In this document: piece by piece, positions 17,270 to 25,915 of the stretch
Layout: the number at the start of each line of letters is the position of its first letter
How positions within the stretch are numbered: position 1 is the first letter of the stretch
Source: Hymenobacter baengnokdamensis
Lineage (GTDB): Bacteria > Bacteroidota > Bacteroidia > Cytophagales > Hymenobacteraceae
Length of the DNA: 64,000 nt
Direction: 5' to 3'
Assembly (NCBI RefSeq): GCF_008728635.1
Contig: NZ_CP044285.1
Span: 620,001 to 684,000 of the forward strand
The notes under the pieces: model-generated
What the model was told of the DNA's origin: nothing
What the model saw: the letters and a program-made list of their open reading frames with translations, nothing else
Databases searched by the model: none
Position numbers and translations under genes: made by a program

Positions 17270-19384
17270 TTACGTTACGGGCTCTACCCACACCGGCACG
17301 CCACTCAGGGCGGCGTTGCCGGTCAGCACATCGAGTCGAGCGTCATCGGTTAAGTCGTTAATGCTGGTGCCGGCCTGCTGGCTGGCTACAGCCAGGCGCA
17401 CGCCGGCGCGCTGGTGGCCGTAGCCGTGGGGCATGCTGGCCACGCCGGGCATCATCCTGTCGCTCAGCTCCACGAGCAGCTCGATGCTGCCCACGCGGGA
17501 GCGCACGCGCACCAGCTGGCCCTCGGTGAGGTGGCGGGCGGCGGCATCGGCGGGGTGCAGGTGCAGCGTACAGCGCGGGCGGCCCTTTATGAGGCGCGGC
17601 AGGTTGTGCATCCACGAATTGTTGCTGCGCAGCTCGCGGCGGCTCACCAGGGCTAGCTGGCCGTCAGCCAGTGCCGGCGGCGCGGCCAGTGCCTGGCGGG
17701 CGCGAACCAGGTCGGCCAGCAGCAAGGGCGGGGCCAGCTGAAGACGCTGACCAGCCGTACGCAGCGCTTGCGGCAGGCGTGGCAGCAGCGGGCCCAGGTC
17801 GAGGCCGTGCGGCGCTTGGCGCAGGGCCGCCACGGAAAGGCCCGCTTTACCATAGGCGCCATATCGGAGGCCGAGGTCGAGCTTAGCTTCGGGATTATCA
17901 GGCGGGGCGGCAGTGGCCGGGTCGTACGCATCCGTTTCAAGGCGCTGGCGCAGGCCTTCAAATATCTCCCAGTCGTAGCGCTGCGCGGGGCTTTTGGCAA
18001 ACAGCGGCTCCGAGTAGCGGGCCGTGTTGCGAATAGCCAGCGCGTGAAACGACACGTCGTAGTGCGCCGTTTCGAGGCCCGTGGCGGGCGGCAGAATGTA
18101 GTGGGCGTGGCGCGTGGTCTCGTTGAGGTAGATGTCGATGCTCACCATAAAATCGAGGCTTTCGAGCGCCTGGTCGAGCTGGCGGCCATTGGGCGTACTC
18201 AGCACGGGGTTGCCGCAGCTCGTCACCAGCGCCCGCAGCCGGCCGGGGCCTGGCGTCAGGATTTCTTCGGCCAGGCAGGCCACTGGCAGCTCGCCCATAA
18301 ACTCGGGGGCGCCCCGCACGCGGCTCTGGTAGCGGTTGTAGCGCTCATAGGGCTGCGGCTTGCCCAGCAGGTCGAGGGCCGGCGTGGCAAACATGGAGCC
18401 ACCCAGCTCGTCGAGGTGCCCAGTAAGGGCATTGAGCACGCTCACCAGCCACAAACACAGCCCGCCAAACTCCTGCACCGACACGCCCACCCGGCCGTAG
18501 CACACGCCGCGCCCGGCCGCGGCCAGCTCGCGGGCCAGCCGGCGAATTGTATCGGCCTCCATACCAGTCATACCCGCTGCCCGCTCGGGCGTAAACGCGG
18601 CCACGGCGGCTTGCAGCTCGGCCAGGCCATCGGCAAACCCGGCCAGCCGACCCAGGCGCACCAGGCTTTCGGCAAAGAGCACCTGGGTCATGGCCAGCAG
18701 CAAAAACACGTCGGTGCCGGGCCGGATAAAGTGGTGCTCGTCGGCATGAGCGGCCGTTTCGGTGCGGCGTGGGTCAATGACGACCACCTTGCCGCCCCGG
18801 TCCCGGATGGCCTGCAGGCGCTTGCCCACGTCGGGCGCGGTCATCAGGCTGCCATTCGAAACCAAGGGGTTAGCGCCCAGTATCAGCCAGTAGTCGGTGC
18901 GGTCGAGGTCGGGCACGGGCAGCAGCAGCGGGTGCCCAAACAGCTGCCACGCCGCAAAGTGGTGCGGCAGCTGGTCGACCGACGAGGCCGAAAACAGGTG
19001 CCGCGAGCCCAGCGCCTTCAAAAAGCCGGGCGCCGAAAGCTGGGTGCCGGAGTTATGCACCGTGGGGTTGCCGGCGTACCAGGCCGTGGCGTGGGCACCG
19101 TGCCGGGCGCGCACCTGCCGCAGGCGGTCGGCTACTTCATCGAGGGCGATGTCCCAGCTTACTTCTTCCCAGCCGGTGGCCGTGCGGCGCAACGGATGGC
19201 GCAGGCGGTCGGGGTCTTCGTACACCTCCTGCAAGCCCACAGCCTTGGGGCAAATGTGGCCCCGGCTAAGCGGGTCGGCCTTGTCGCCGACGATACGCAG
19301 GACTTTGCCGTCCTGATGCGTGATTTCGAGGCCACAAATGGCTTCGCAGAGGTTGCAGGCGCGGTAGTGTTTTTCGGGAGACAT
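17270..19384 (-). CDS. Molybdopterin-dependent oxidoreductase (DMSO reductase superfamily)
   Basis: A 704-residue catalytic-subunit-like protein. The N-terminus carries the [4Fe-4S] motif C10-x2-C13-x3-C17-x27-C45, followed by molybdopterin domains (WDIALDEVADRL, YWLILGANPLVSNGSLM, VVVIDPRRTETAAHADEHHF, IRPGTDVFLLLAM). The C-terminal MGD-binding beta-barrel domain begins near residue 590 (LVSRRELRSNNSWMHNLPRL) and includes MPHGYGHQRAG. In the loop expected to supply the Mo ligand the sequence is LFSASSVDQ, with serines and no Cys or selenocysteine. No Tat signal and no adjacent small subunit, so it is probably a soluble cytoplasmic enzyme. Substrate unknown. Confidence 0.85.
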   Translation of the reverse strand: MSPEKHYRACNLCEAICGLEITHQDGKVLRIVGDKADPLSRGHICPKAVGLQEVYEDPDRLRHPLRRTATGWEEVSWDIALDEVADRLRQVRARHGAHATAWYAGNPTVHNSGTQLSAPGFLKALGSRHLFSASSVDQLPHHFAAWQLFGHPLLLPVPDLDRTDYWLILGANPLVSNGSLMTAPDVGKRLQAIRDRGGKVVVIDPRRTETAAHADEHHFIRPGTDVFLLLAMTQVLFAESLVRLGRLAGFADGLAELQAAVAAFTPERAAGMTGMEADTIRRLARELAAAGRGVCYGRVGVSVQEFGGLCLWLVSVLNALTGHLDELGGSMFATPALDLLGKPQPYERYNRYQSRVRGAPEFMGELPVACLAEEILTPGPGRLRALVTSCGNPVLSTPNGRQLDQALESLDFMVSIDIYLNETTRHAHYILPPATGLETAHYDVSFHALAIRNTARYSEPLFAKSPAQRYDWEIFEGLRQRLETDAYDPATAAPPDNPEAKLDLGLRYGAYGKAGLSVAALRQAPHGLDLGPLLPRLPQALRTAGQRLQLAPPLLLADLVRARQALAAPPALADGQLALVSRRELRSNNSWMHNLPRLIKGRPRCTLHLHPADAAARHLTEGQLVRVRSRVGSIELLVELSDRMMPGVASMPHGYGHQRAGVRLAVASQQAGTSINDLTDDARLDVLTGNAALSGVPVWVEPVT

Positions 19385-19446
19385 GCCGGGTGGGAAGGAG
19401 AGCCTGCCTGAAAAGTACGCCGTAGCCCCAGAAAAAAAACATGCAC

Positions 19447-21522
19447 TCAGGCTTTACGTCGCGGTGCCAGCTTTTTCAGGTACTGATACTCGCTTTCCTG
19501 TGCGCGCACCCGCGGCTGGCCGGGTGCGGGCAGCACGTAGTGGTTATCAAAGTCGCGGGCTTTCACATTGTCGGCCCGCTCCAGGTCGAGCAGGTGGCGC
19601 AGCTCGGCTTGCAGGCTTTCATCGAGCACCGGGAAAGCGACTTCCACCCGGCGGTCGAGGTTGCGGGTCATCCAGTCGGCCGACGAGACGTACACTTTTT
19701 CCACGCCGCCATTGCCAAATACGTAAATCCGGGCGTGTTCGAGGTAGCGGTCCAGCAGCCCGCGCTGCGTGATATGCTCGCTCAGGCCCGGCTCGCCCGG
19801 CACCAGGCAGCCGATGCCCCGGATAAGCAGCTCAATGCGCACCCCCGCCCGACTGGCCTCGTAGAGCGCGGCTATCATGCCGGGGTCTTCCAGCGAGTTC
19901 ACTTTCAGAATGATATAGGCTTCTTCACCTTTTTTGGCGCGGGCTGCCTCGGCGGCTATCAGCTTAAGCAGCTGCTTGCGCAGTCCAAACGGCGCTACCA
20001 GCAGGTGCTGCAAATGCGCCGGCTCTTCGCCCGTAATAAAATAGCGAAACACCTGGTCTACCTCGGCCACTATTTCGGCATTGGCCGTAAACAGGCCGTG
20101 GTCGGCGTAGAGCCGGGCGGTGGCCTCGTTAAAATTGCCCGAGCTGAGATAAGCGTAGCGGCTCATGGAGTCGTCGGCCTCGCTGCGCCGCGTAAGGAGC
20201 AGCAGCTTGGCGTGGCATTTCAGTTCGGGCGGAGTGAAGATGACGTTGGCGCCGGCCCGCTTCAGCTTTTCGGCCCAATAGATGTTGCTTTCCTCATCAA
20301 AGCGGGCTTTCAGCTCCACTACGGCCGTTACCTGCTTGCCATTTTTGAGCGCTTTGAGCAAGGCCTTGACCACCGCGCTCTTGGCAGCCACCCGATATAG
20401 CGTAATGCTAATACTATTCACCCGCGGGTCGTTTGCCGCTTCGCGCAGAAGGCGCGGCACGACATCGTAGCTCTGGTAGGGCGGGTGCAGCAGGTAGTCG
20501 CGCCGGGCGATGGCGGGCAGTAGCGGGCCGGTGCGCGGCAGCGTGGGGTGCGGCAGCTCGGGCCAGGCGGGGTTCAGCAAGTCTTGCCGGCCAAAGTCGG
20601 GGAAGCCAAAGAAATCGCGGAAATTGTGGTAGCGGCTGCCTTCCACCAGCTCCTCATCCTCGATACCGGTTTTTTGCCTGATGGCCCGCCGCACGGCCGG
20701 GGGCATGGTGGGGTCGTAGAGCAGGCGGGCCGGGTAGCCGGTGGCCCGCTTGGCCAGGCTACTGCGAATCTTGGCCAGCAAATCGCCCGAAATCTCCTCG
20801 GCAATATCCAGCTCCGCATCGCGGCTCAGCTTAATTGCATTAACCTGCACCTGGGCATAGGCCGGAAACAGGCTGGCTACGCCAACCCGCACAATATCAT
20901 CCAGAAACACTACCTGAAAGGGGTCGTCGGCGGTGCCGGCTCCGCCGGGCAGCGCCACAAACCGCCCGCCGTGCCGCCGGGTCGGCAGCTCCATAATGAC
21001 TACGCGCTCGGCATCGGCCTTTTTGCCCGGCGCGCGCGGCTCGGTAAGGTACAAGGTCAGGTACACGGCCTGGTCTTTCAGCAGCAGGTGGTGCAGCGTA
21101 TCGTCGAGCATAATAGGCGACAGCAAATCGCGGACCTTCTGCTCAAAATAGTCTCTCACCCATTCGCACTGGCGGTCGGTCAGCTCATCGGAGCTGAGCA
21201 GCTGAATGCCGGCTGCCCGCAGTTCGGGCAGCACCGCGCGAAAAGTGTTGCCAAACTCTTCCTGCTGGCGGTGCACTTCGGCCAGTACCTTGGCCAGCAG
21301 CTGCTTGGGCTGGTCTTGCGGAAGCTGGGCCCTGGTTTTCTTCTTGAGCTTGCTGAGCCGCCGCAGCGTAGCCACCCGCACCTTAAAAAACTCGTCGAGG
21401 TTGGCCGAGAAGATGGCCAGAAACTTCAGGCGCTCCAGCAGCGGCACTTCGGGGCACTGCGCTTCTTGCAGCACGCGGGCATTGAAGCGCAGCCAGCTTA
21501 GGTCGCGGGGCAGGGTTTTCAT
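19447..21522 (-). CDS. ppk1: Polyphosphate kinase 1
   Basis: A 691-residue PPK1, full family length. It polymerises the gamma-phosphate of ATP into polyphosphate, reversibly, usually at the inner membrane. The N-terminus (PRDLSWLRFNARVLQEA) is the classic PPK1 opening. The two conserved histidines are visible in KCHAKLLLL (residue ~435, the phosphorylated one by family knowledge) and YLEHARIYVF (residue ~594). Also present are SRYAYLSSGNFNEATARLYA and SSADWMTRNLDRRVEVAFPV. It sits 62 bp downstream of the molybdopterin enzyme on the same strand and 78 bp upstream of a SixA-like phosphatase gene stop; the order is Hpase-ppk-Mo enzyme in transcription, possibly one operon. Confidence 0.97.
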   Translation of the reverse strand: MKTLPRDLSWLRFNARVLQEAQCPEVPLLERLKFLAIFSANLDEFFKVRVATLRRLSKLKKKTRAQLPQDQPKQLLAKVLAEVHRQQEEFGNTFRAVLPELRAAGIQLLSSDELTDRQCEWVRDYFEQKVRDLLSPIMLDDTLHHLLLKDQAVYLTLYLTEPRAPGKKADAERVVIMELPTRRHGGRFVALPGGAGTADDPFQVVFLDDIVRVGVASLFPAYAQVQVNAIKLSRDAELDIAEEISGDLLAKIRSSLAKRATGYPARLLYDPTMPPAVRRAIRQKTGIEDEELVEGSRYHNFRDFFGFPDFGRQDLLNPAWPELPHPTLPRTGPLLPAIARRDYLLHPPYQSYDVVPRLLREAANDPRVNSISITLYRVAAKSAVVKALLKALKNGKQVTAVVELKARFDEESNIYWAEKLKRAGANVIFTPPELKCHAKLLLLTRRSEADDSMSRYAYLSSGNFNEATARLYADHGLFTANAEIVAEVDQVFRYFITGEEPAHLQHLLVAPFGLRKQLLKLIAAEAARAKKGEEAYIILKVNSLEDPGMIAALYEASRAGVRIELLIRGIGCLVPGEPGLSEHITQRGLLDRYLEHARIYVFGNGGVEKVYVSSADWMTRNLDRRVEVAFPVLDESLQAELRHLLDLERADNVKARDFDNHYVLPAPGQPRVRAQESEYQYLKKLAPRRKA

Positions 21523-21600
21523 GTTCAGTTTTAGTTAGCTGTCTTCGGTATCCTGCCAGGTTTAACGAAAAACAGTCAACGAAAATCGAATACCTACTGG

Positions 21601-22098
21601 CTACGCCACGTTTTTCGGGCAGTCGAAGAAATAAAACTCGGCGTTAGCCTGCTTTACCTCAGCCCAGGCTTCGGTTTGAAAGCGCAGGCAGATAACGCCG
21701 GCGGTGGGCATTTCGCTGCTTAGGGGCGAGGGCGAAAGGTAGTTGGCCACATCGGTAAGGGTGGGGTTGTGCCCGGTCAGCAGCACCGACTGCGCCGTGT
21801 CGGGCAGGGCGCGGATAATGGCCAGCAGGTCGTCGAGGTCAGCCTGGTAAATGCCGGGCTCCACGACAATGTTAGCAGAAGCATATTTTAACTCTCTGGC
21901 TACCAGTACTGCCGTGCTCATGGCCCGCACGGCCGGCGAGCTCATGATAAGGTCGGGCACAATGTGCCGGGCAGCCAGAGCCTGCCCCATGCGGGGCGCA
22001 TCGTCGCGGCCCCGGTCGTTGAGTGGGCGCTCCTGGTCGCTCAGCTCATCGAAGCTCCAGCTCGACTTGGCATGGCGCATTAGATACAGCGTTTTCAT
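21601..22098 (-). CDS. Histidine phosphatase family protein (SixA-like)
   Basis: A 165-residue phosphoglycerate-mutase-superfamily phosphatase of the SixA type. The N-terminal LYLMRHAKSSW supplies the RHA/RHG catalytic histidine, and VLLTGHNPTLTDVANYL supplies the second. It lacks a signal peptide. SixA of E. coli acts on a phosphohistidine of a phosphotransfer protein; the target here is unknown. It is directly upstream of ppk1 (78 bp) and follows the hflX terminator, so it probably starts a unit with ppk1. Confidence 0.88.
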   Translation of the reverse strand: MKTLYLMRHAKSSWSFDELSDQERPLNDRGRDDAPRMGQALAARHIVPDLIMSSPAVRAMSTAVLVARELKYASANIVVEPGIYQADLDDLLAIIRALPDTAQSVLLTGHNPTLTDVANYLSPSPLSSEMPTAGVICLRFQTEAWAEVKQANAEFYFFDCPKNVA

Positions 22099-22125
22099 GG
22101 CGCGAAGCTAGGCGATGATGGGCAC

Positions 22126-22157
22126 AAAAAAGCCGGCCGTTGCGGCCGGCCTTTTTT
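22126..22157 (-). terminator. Terminator after hflX
   Basis: An A-run (22126-22131), GCCGGCCG, loop TT, GCGGCCGGC and a T-run ending at 22157 form a very GC-rich hairpin with A/T tracts on both sides. It lies between the hflX stop (22218) and the phosphatase start (22098), both minus strand. Confidence 0.85.
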
Positions 22158-22217
22158 GGCACTGAAGAATTCAACTACCGAATGTGTTCAGGAAACAGCA
22201 ATAATATATAATAAATA

Positions 22218-23561
22218 CTATTTATACTCATCGTAGCTGGCTGCCTGATGCGGGAAGCGCCGAGCGGCCAGCTCGGCCACGCGCCGCCCCAGCAGCTCGC
22301 GCAGGGCCTCTATATTTTCCTTATTCTGAGCCGAAATAAATACCACCGGGTCGTGCAGGCGGGCCATGTACGTTTCCTGCAGCTGCTCAAGCGGCGGGCG
22401 CGGGGCAGGCTCGTCAAAATGGCCGGGGAAATCCTGCTGCGGGTCGTCGCCGGCAAATACGGGCGCGGGGTCCGCATCGTGCGTGTACTGGTCTATCTTA
22501 TTGAAAACAAGCAGCACCGGCTTGTCAGCGGCGCCAATTTCGCGCAGCGTTTCATTTACTACCGCAATGTGCTCCTCAAAAGCCGGGTGGGAGATATCCA
22601 CAACGTGAATCAGTAAGTCGGCTTCCCGAATCTCATCGAGCGTGCTCTTGAAGCTTTCGATGAGCTTGGTCGGCAGCTTGCGGATAAACCCAACGGTATC
22701 CGATAGCAAAAAGGGAATATGGTTGTCGAGCACCACTTTACGCGTAGTGGCATCGACGGTGGCAAAGAGCTTGTTCTCGGCAAATACTTCGGCTTTGCCC
22801 AGCAGATTCATAATGGTCGATTTGCCTACGTTGGTGTAGCCTACCAGCGCCACCCGAATGGTATTATTGCGCGTTTTGCGCTGCGTGGCGGCCTGCTTGT
22901 CGAGGTCTTCGAGCTTATCCTTCAGAAAGGCAATGCGGTCGCGCACAATCCGGCGGTCGGTTTCGATTTCGGTTTCGCCCGGCCCCTTCATGCCTACTCC
23001 GCCGCGCTGCTTATCAAGGTGAGTCCAGAGACCGGTAAGCCGAGGCAGTAAGTACTGATACTGAGCCAGCTCGACCTGCGTGCGCGAGGTAGCCGACTTG
23101 GCCCGCAGGGCAAAAATATCGAGAATAAGCAGCGACCGGTCCACGATTTTCACTTTCAGCTCAGCTTCCAGGTTGCGCAGCTGCGAGGGCGAGAGGTCGT
23201 CGTCAAACACCACCATGCTGGATTTTTCGTGCGTCACCCAGGCCTTTAGTTCGGCCAGCTTGCCCTCGCCCACGTAGGTGCGGATATCGGGCTTGTCGAG
23301 CTTCTGCACAAAGCGGCGGGTGGCCTGTGCCCCGGCTGTTTCGATAAGGAAAGCCAGCTCGTCGAGGTATTCAGTCGTTTGCGCGTCGGTTTGGCGGCGC
23401 GGGGGCACACTCACGAGCACGGCGGTTTCGACCTCCCTGGCAGTTTCGTAGGTTTTAGTCTTGAGCAGCCGGTCGAGCTTGGTATCGCGGCGGGCGGGCG
23501 TGTGGTCGGTAGCGCCCACGTGCCGCGTGCTGCTGTGCGAGTTTTCGGATTGTTTGGCCAT
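22218..23561 (-). CDS. hflX: GTPase HflX
   Basis: A 447-residue HflX, start taken at the ATG at 23561 (MAKQSENSHSSTRH); the frame extends 23 codons upstream without family support. HflX binds and splits stalled or damaged ribosomes after stress. The N-terminal nucleotide-binding domain includes TYVGEGKLAELK and VVFDDDLSPSQLRNLE, then the glycine-rich linker GVGMKGPGETEIETDRRIVR, and the G domain with GYTNVGKST (P-loop), DTVGFI (G3) and NKID (G4). The C-terminus is longer than in E. coli, with a Pro/Asp-rich insertion after the NKID motif. It is transcribed away from the cytochrome gene's 5' side, 91 bp downstream of that gene. Confidence 0.97.
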   Translation of the reverse strand: MAKQSENSHSSTRHVGATDHTPARRDTKLDRLLKTKTYETAREVETAVLVSVPPRRQTDAQTTEYLDELAFLIETAGAQATRRFVQKLDKPDIRTYVGEGKLAELKAWVTHEKSSMVVFDDDLSPSQLRNLEAELKVKIVDRSLLILDIFALRAKSATSRTQVELAQYQYLLPRLTGLWTHLDKQRGGVGMKGPGETEIETDRRIVRDRIAFLKDKLEDLDKQAATQRKTRNNTIRVALVGYTNVGKSTIMNLLGKAEVFAENKLFATVDATTRKVVLDNHIPFLLSDTVGFIRKLPTKLIESFKSTLDEIREADLLIHVVDISHPAFEEHIAVVNETLREIGAADKPVLLVFNKIDQYTHDADPAPVFAGDDPQQDFPGHFDEPAPRPPLEQLQETYMARLHDPVVFISAQNKENIEALRELLGRRVAELAARRFPHQAASYDEYK

Positions 23562-23652
23562 GCAATAAGCGAATGGTTGTCGGCTAATGGGTGCTACTAC
23601 GCGGTTGCCAGCCTCAGCGGCTACCGGCAACGGGCCAGCCAGCGCCCGGCCA

Positions 23653-23949
23653 CTACTTTAAAGTGAGAGAATACGCTACCACCTGCGCTATCTGCGCCGG
23701 CGTAAGCGTTTTGCCAAAGGCTGGCATTTTGCGCATACCATTGGTAACCAGATACGTGCGCCCAAAGGCATTGAGGTTGCTTTTGGTAAGGTCGCGCGCG
23801 CCGTTTCGGCCCAGCCGGCCATCCGGGCCGTGGCAGCGCTGGCAGTTTTTTTGAAAGAGCAGCTGGCCGGGCGCGGGTGGGGCGGCCTGCACCGCCCCTG
23901 CCCAGCCGAGCAAAGCCAGCGGCAAGCCCGCGATTTTTAAAAGCTTCAT
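23653..23949 (-). CDS. Small periplasmic c-type cytochrome
   Basis: A 98-residue monohaem cytochrome c from ATG 23949, with a signal peptide ending VQAAPP. The haem motif is Cys36-Gln-Arg-Cys39-His40 in FQKNCQRCHGPDG, and Met75 in RKMPAFG is the likely distal ligand. It therefore resembles cytochrome c class I electron carriers. It is the first gene of the minus-strand group that continues with hflX and diverges from the glycosyltransferase at 24148. The redox partner is not evident. Confidence 0.9.
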   Translation of the reverse strand: MKLLKIAGLPLALLGWAGAVQAAPPAPGQLLFQKNCQRCHGPDGRLGRNGARDLTKSNLNAFGRTYLVTNGMRKMPAFGKTLTPAQIAQVVAYSLTLK

Positions 23950-24147
23950 TGAGGTAGTATAACGCAAAAATCAGCCCGAAAGTAACCGCCGGCACTACTT
24001 AAAATAACGGCCGGGGCGATTTTCGGCCCGACCTTTGTCGCTACTTCTAATGAGAAATGGCGTGAGCCGGCCCCCGAGTAAGGCGACTGCTAGTCAGCTG
24101 CCCGGCCCCTTGCCCCTGCCTCAGTCACTTCCTCACTCATTGCTCTA

Positions 24148-25287
24148 GTGCGCGTTGCCTTAGTCATTAATACTTCCTGGAACATCTGGAACTTCCGCCG
24201 GGGCCTGGTGAAGGCGTTGCGGGCGGCCGGGCACGAGGTGCTGGCCATTGCGCCCCCCGACGCTTATTCCGACCGTCTGGAAAGTGAGCTGGGCTGCCGT
24301 TACGTCCCCATCGTGATGGAAAACAAGGGCACCAACCCCATCAAGGATGCCCAGCTGACGCGCCGCTTTATGCGCGTGTACCAGCAGGAGCGCCCCGATG
24401 TAGTGCTGCATTTCACCATCAAGCCTAATATTTACGGCACCCTGGCGGCGCGGCTGGCGGGCGTGCCCAGCATCAACAACGTGAGCGGGCTGGGCACGGT
24501 ATTTATCGTCGAAAACCTGGTGAGCAAGGTAGCGCGGGGGCTCTACCGGCTGGCTTTTCGGTACCCGCACAAGGTATTTTTTCAGAACAATGACGACCGC
24601 GAGCTTTTTGTGCGCTACGGGCTGATAAAGCCCGCGCTTACGGGCCTGGTGCCCGGCTCGGGGGTCGATTTGGTCCGGTTCAAACCTGAGCCGGCCGTTG
24701 AAAAAGCGCCGGGCGAGCCCTTCACTTTTCTGATGGTGGCGCGGGTGCTTTACGAAAAGGGCATTGTCGAATATTTTGCCGCCGCCAAGCAGGTGCAAGC
24801 GGCAATGGGGGCCGATAAGGTCCGCTTTCAGCTCCTGGGCGGCCTCGACGAGGCCGGCGGCGTGGGGGTGCCCCGCGCCACCTTCGAGCAGTGGCTGACG
24901 GAAGGCCACGTAGCCTACCTGGGCACTTCCGACGACGTAGCGGCCCACCTGCACCGCGCCGACTGCATTGTGCTGCCCTCCTACCGCGAGGGCACACCCA
25001 AAACCCTGCTCGAAGCCGCCGCCTGCGGCAAGCCCCTGGTAACCACCGATGTGCCGGGCTGCCGCGAAACCGTGCAAAATGGTCGCAACGGCTACCTCTG
25101 CGAAGTGCGCTCGGCCTCCGACCTGGCCGATAAGCTCCTAACGGTGGCGCAGCTGCCCGCGGCCCGCCTCGCGGCGCTGGGGGCCGCCAGCCGCCAGCTG
25201 GCCGAAGAAAAATTTGATGAGCAGCTCGTGCTGCGCCAGTACCTGGCCGCGGTTGCCGAAGCCGGCCAAAAGATTACCAGCGCGTAG
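24148..25287 (+). CDS. Glycosyltransferase family 4 protein
   Basis: A 379-residue GT-B glycosyltransferase starting at GTG 24148 (MRVALVINTSWNIWNFRRGL). The acceptor-side half has HFTIKPNIYGTLAARLAGVPSI in two parts, typical of enzymes that use undecaprenyl-linked acceptors such as N,N'-diacetylbacillosaminyl transferase-like proteins. The donor side has PGSGVDLVRF, FLMVARVLYEKGIVEYF and VLPSYREGTPKTLLEAAACG with the paired acidic residues of GT4. It likely adds a sugar to a lipid-linked surface glycan. It is followed 40 bp later by rfbC. Confidence 0.92.
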   Translation: MRVALVINTSWNIWNFRRGLVKALRAAGHEVLAIAPPDAYSDRLESELGCRYVPIVMENKGTNPIKDAQLTRRFMRVYQQERPDVVLHFTIKPNIYGTLAARLAGVPSINNVSGLGTVFIVENLVSKVARGLYRLAFRYPHKVFFQNNDDRELFVRYGLIKPALTGLVPGSGVDLVRFKPEPAVEKAPGEPFTFLMVARVLYEKGIVEYFAAAKQVQAAMGADKVRFQLLGGLDEAGGVGVPRATFEQWLTEGHVAYLGTSDDVAAHLHRADCIVLPSYREGTPKTLLEAAACGKPLVTTDVPGCRETVQNGRNGYLCEVRSASDLADKLLTVAQLPAARLAALGAASRQLAEEKFDEQLVLRQYLAAVAEAGQKITSA

Positions 25288-25327
25288 CTTTCCTTCTGAC
25301 CTGAGCAAACCCACCAGTATATAGTAA

Positions 25328-25873
25328 ATGCAAGTTATTACCCATACCCTGCCGGGCCTACTTGAGTTTCGCCCCCGCATTTTTGGTGACCCGCGTGGCG
25401 CATTCTTCGAGACCTTTAGTGCCCGCACAATGGAAGGGCTGGGCTTGCCCCGCCACCACTGGGTGCAGGATAATCAGAGTATCTCGAAGGCGGGCACCCT
25501 GCGTGGGCTGCACTTCCAGCGCCCGCCGCACGCGCAGGCCAAGCTGGTGCGGGTGGCCCAGGGGCGGGCGCTGGATATAGTAGTTGACTTGCGTCACCGC
25601 TCCGTCACCTTTGGCCAACACGCCAAAGTAGAGCTAACCGCCGAGCTGGGCAACGTGCTGTATGTGCCCGAAGGCTTTGCCCACGGCTTTGCGGCGCTGG
25701 AAGACGATACGTTGTTTCTGTATAAGTGCTCAGATTACTACGCTCCTGCCGCTGAAGGAGGAGTACGCTGGAACGACCCGGCGCTGGGCATCGACTGGGG
25801 AGTAGCCGAGGCCCTGATATCGCCGAAAGACGCCATCCTGCCCACGCTGGCCGAGCTCGAAAATCCGTTTTAG
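25328..25873 (+). CDS. rfbC: dTDP-4-dehydrorhamnose 3,5-epimerase
   Basis: A 181-residue RmlC/RfbC cupin, the usual family length. It converts dTDP-4-keto-6-deoxyglucose to dTDP-4-keto-rhamnose, the third step of dTDP-rhamnose synthesis. Diagnostic segments are FEPRIFGDPRGAFFETF-like (here LEFRPRIFGDPRGAFFETFS), HHWVQDNQSISKAGTLRGLH containing the catalytic-site His, and EGFAHGFAALEDDTLFLYKC. The other rhamnose genes (rmlA, rmlB, rmlD) are not in the window. It is co-directional with the glycosyltransferase 40 bp upstream, consistent with surface polysaccharide assembly. Confidence 0.95.
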   Translation: MQVITHTLPGLLEFRPRIFGDPRGAFFETFSARTMEGLGLPRHHWVQDNQSISKAGTLRGLHFQRPPHAQAKLVRVAQGRALDIVVDLRHRSVTFGQHAKVELTAELGNVLYVPEGFAHGFAALEDDTLFLYKCSDYYAPAAEGGVRWNDPALGIDWGVAEALISPKDAILPTLAELENPF

Positions 25874-25888
25874 CCAGGCAAAAGTGCG

Positions 25889-25911
25889 GCTGATGGGGCC
25901 GGCCCATCAGC
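25889..25911. terminator. Hairpin between convergent rfbC and murF
   Basis: GCTGATGGG (25889-25897) and CCCATCAGC (25903-25911) form a perfect 9-bp stem with loop GCCGG in the 42-bp space between two stop codons. There is no T-tract. Confidence 0.55.
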
Positions 25912-25915
25912 AACG

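Noticed and set aside
17768..19411. 547-codon plus-strand frame opposite the molybdopterin enzyme
   Set aside because: The minus-strand gene has clear Fe-S and molybdopterin motifs; the opposite frame is His/Gln/Arg-rich and has none.
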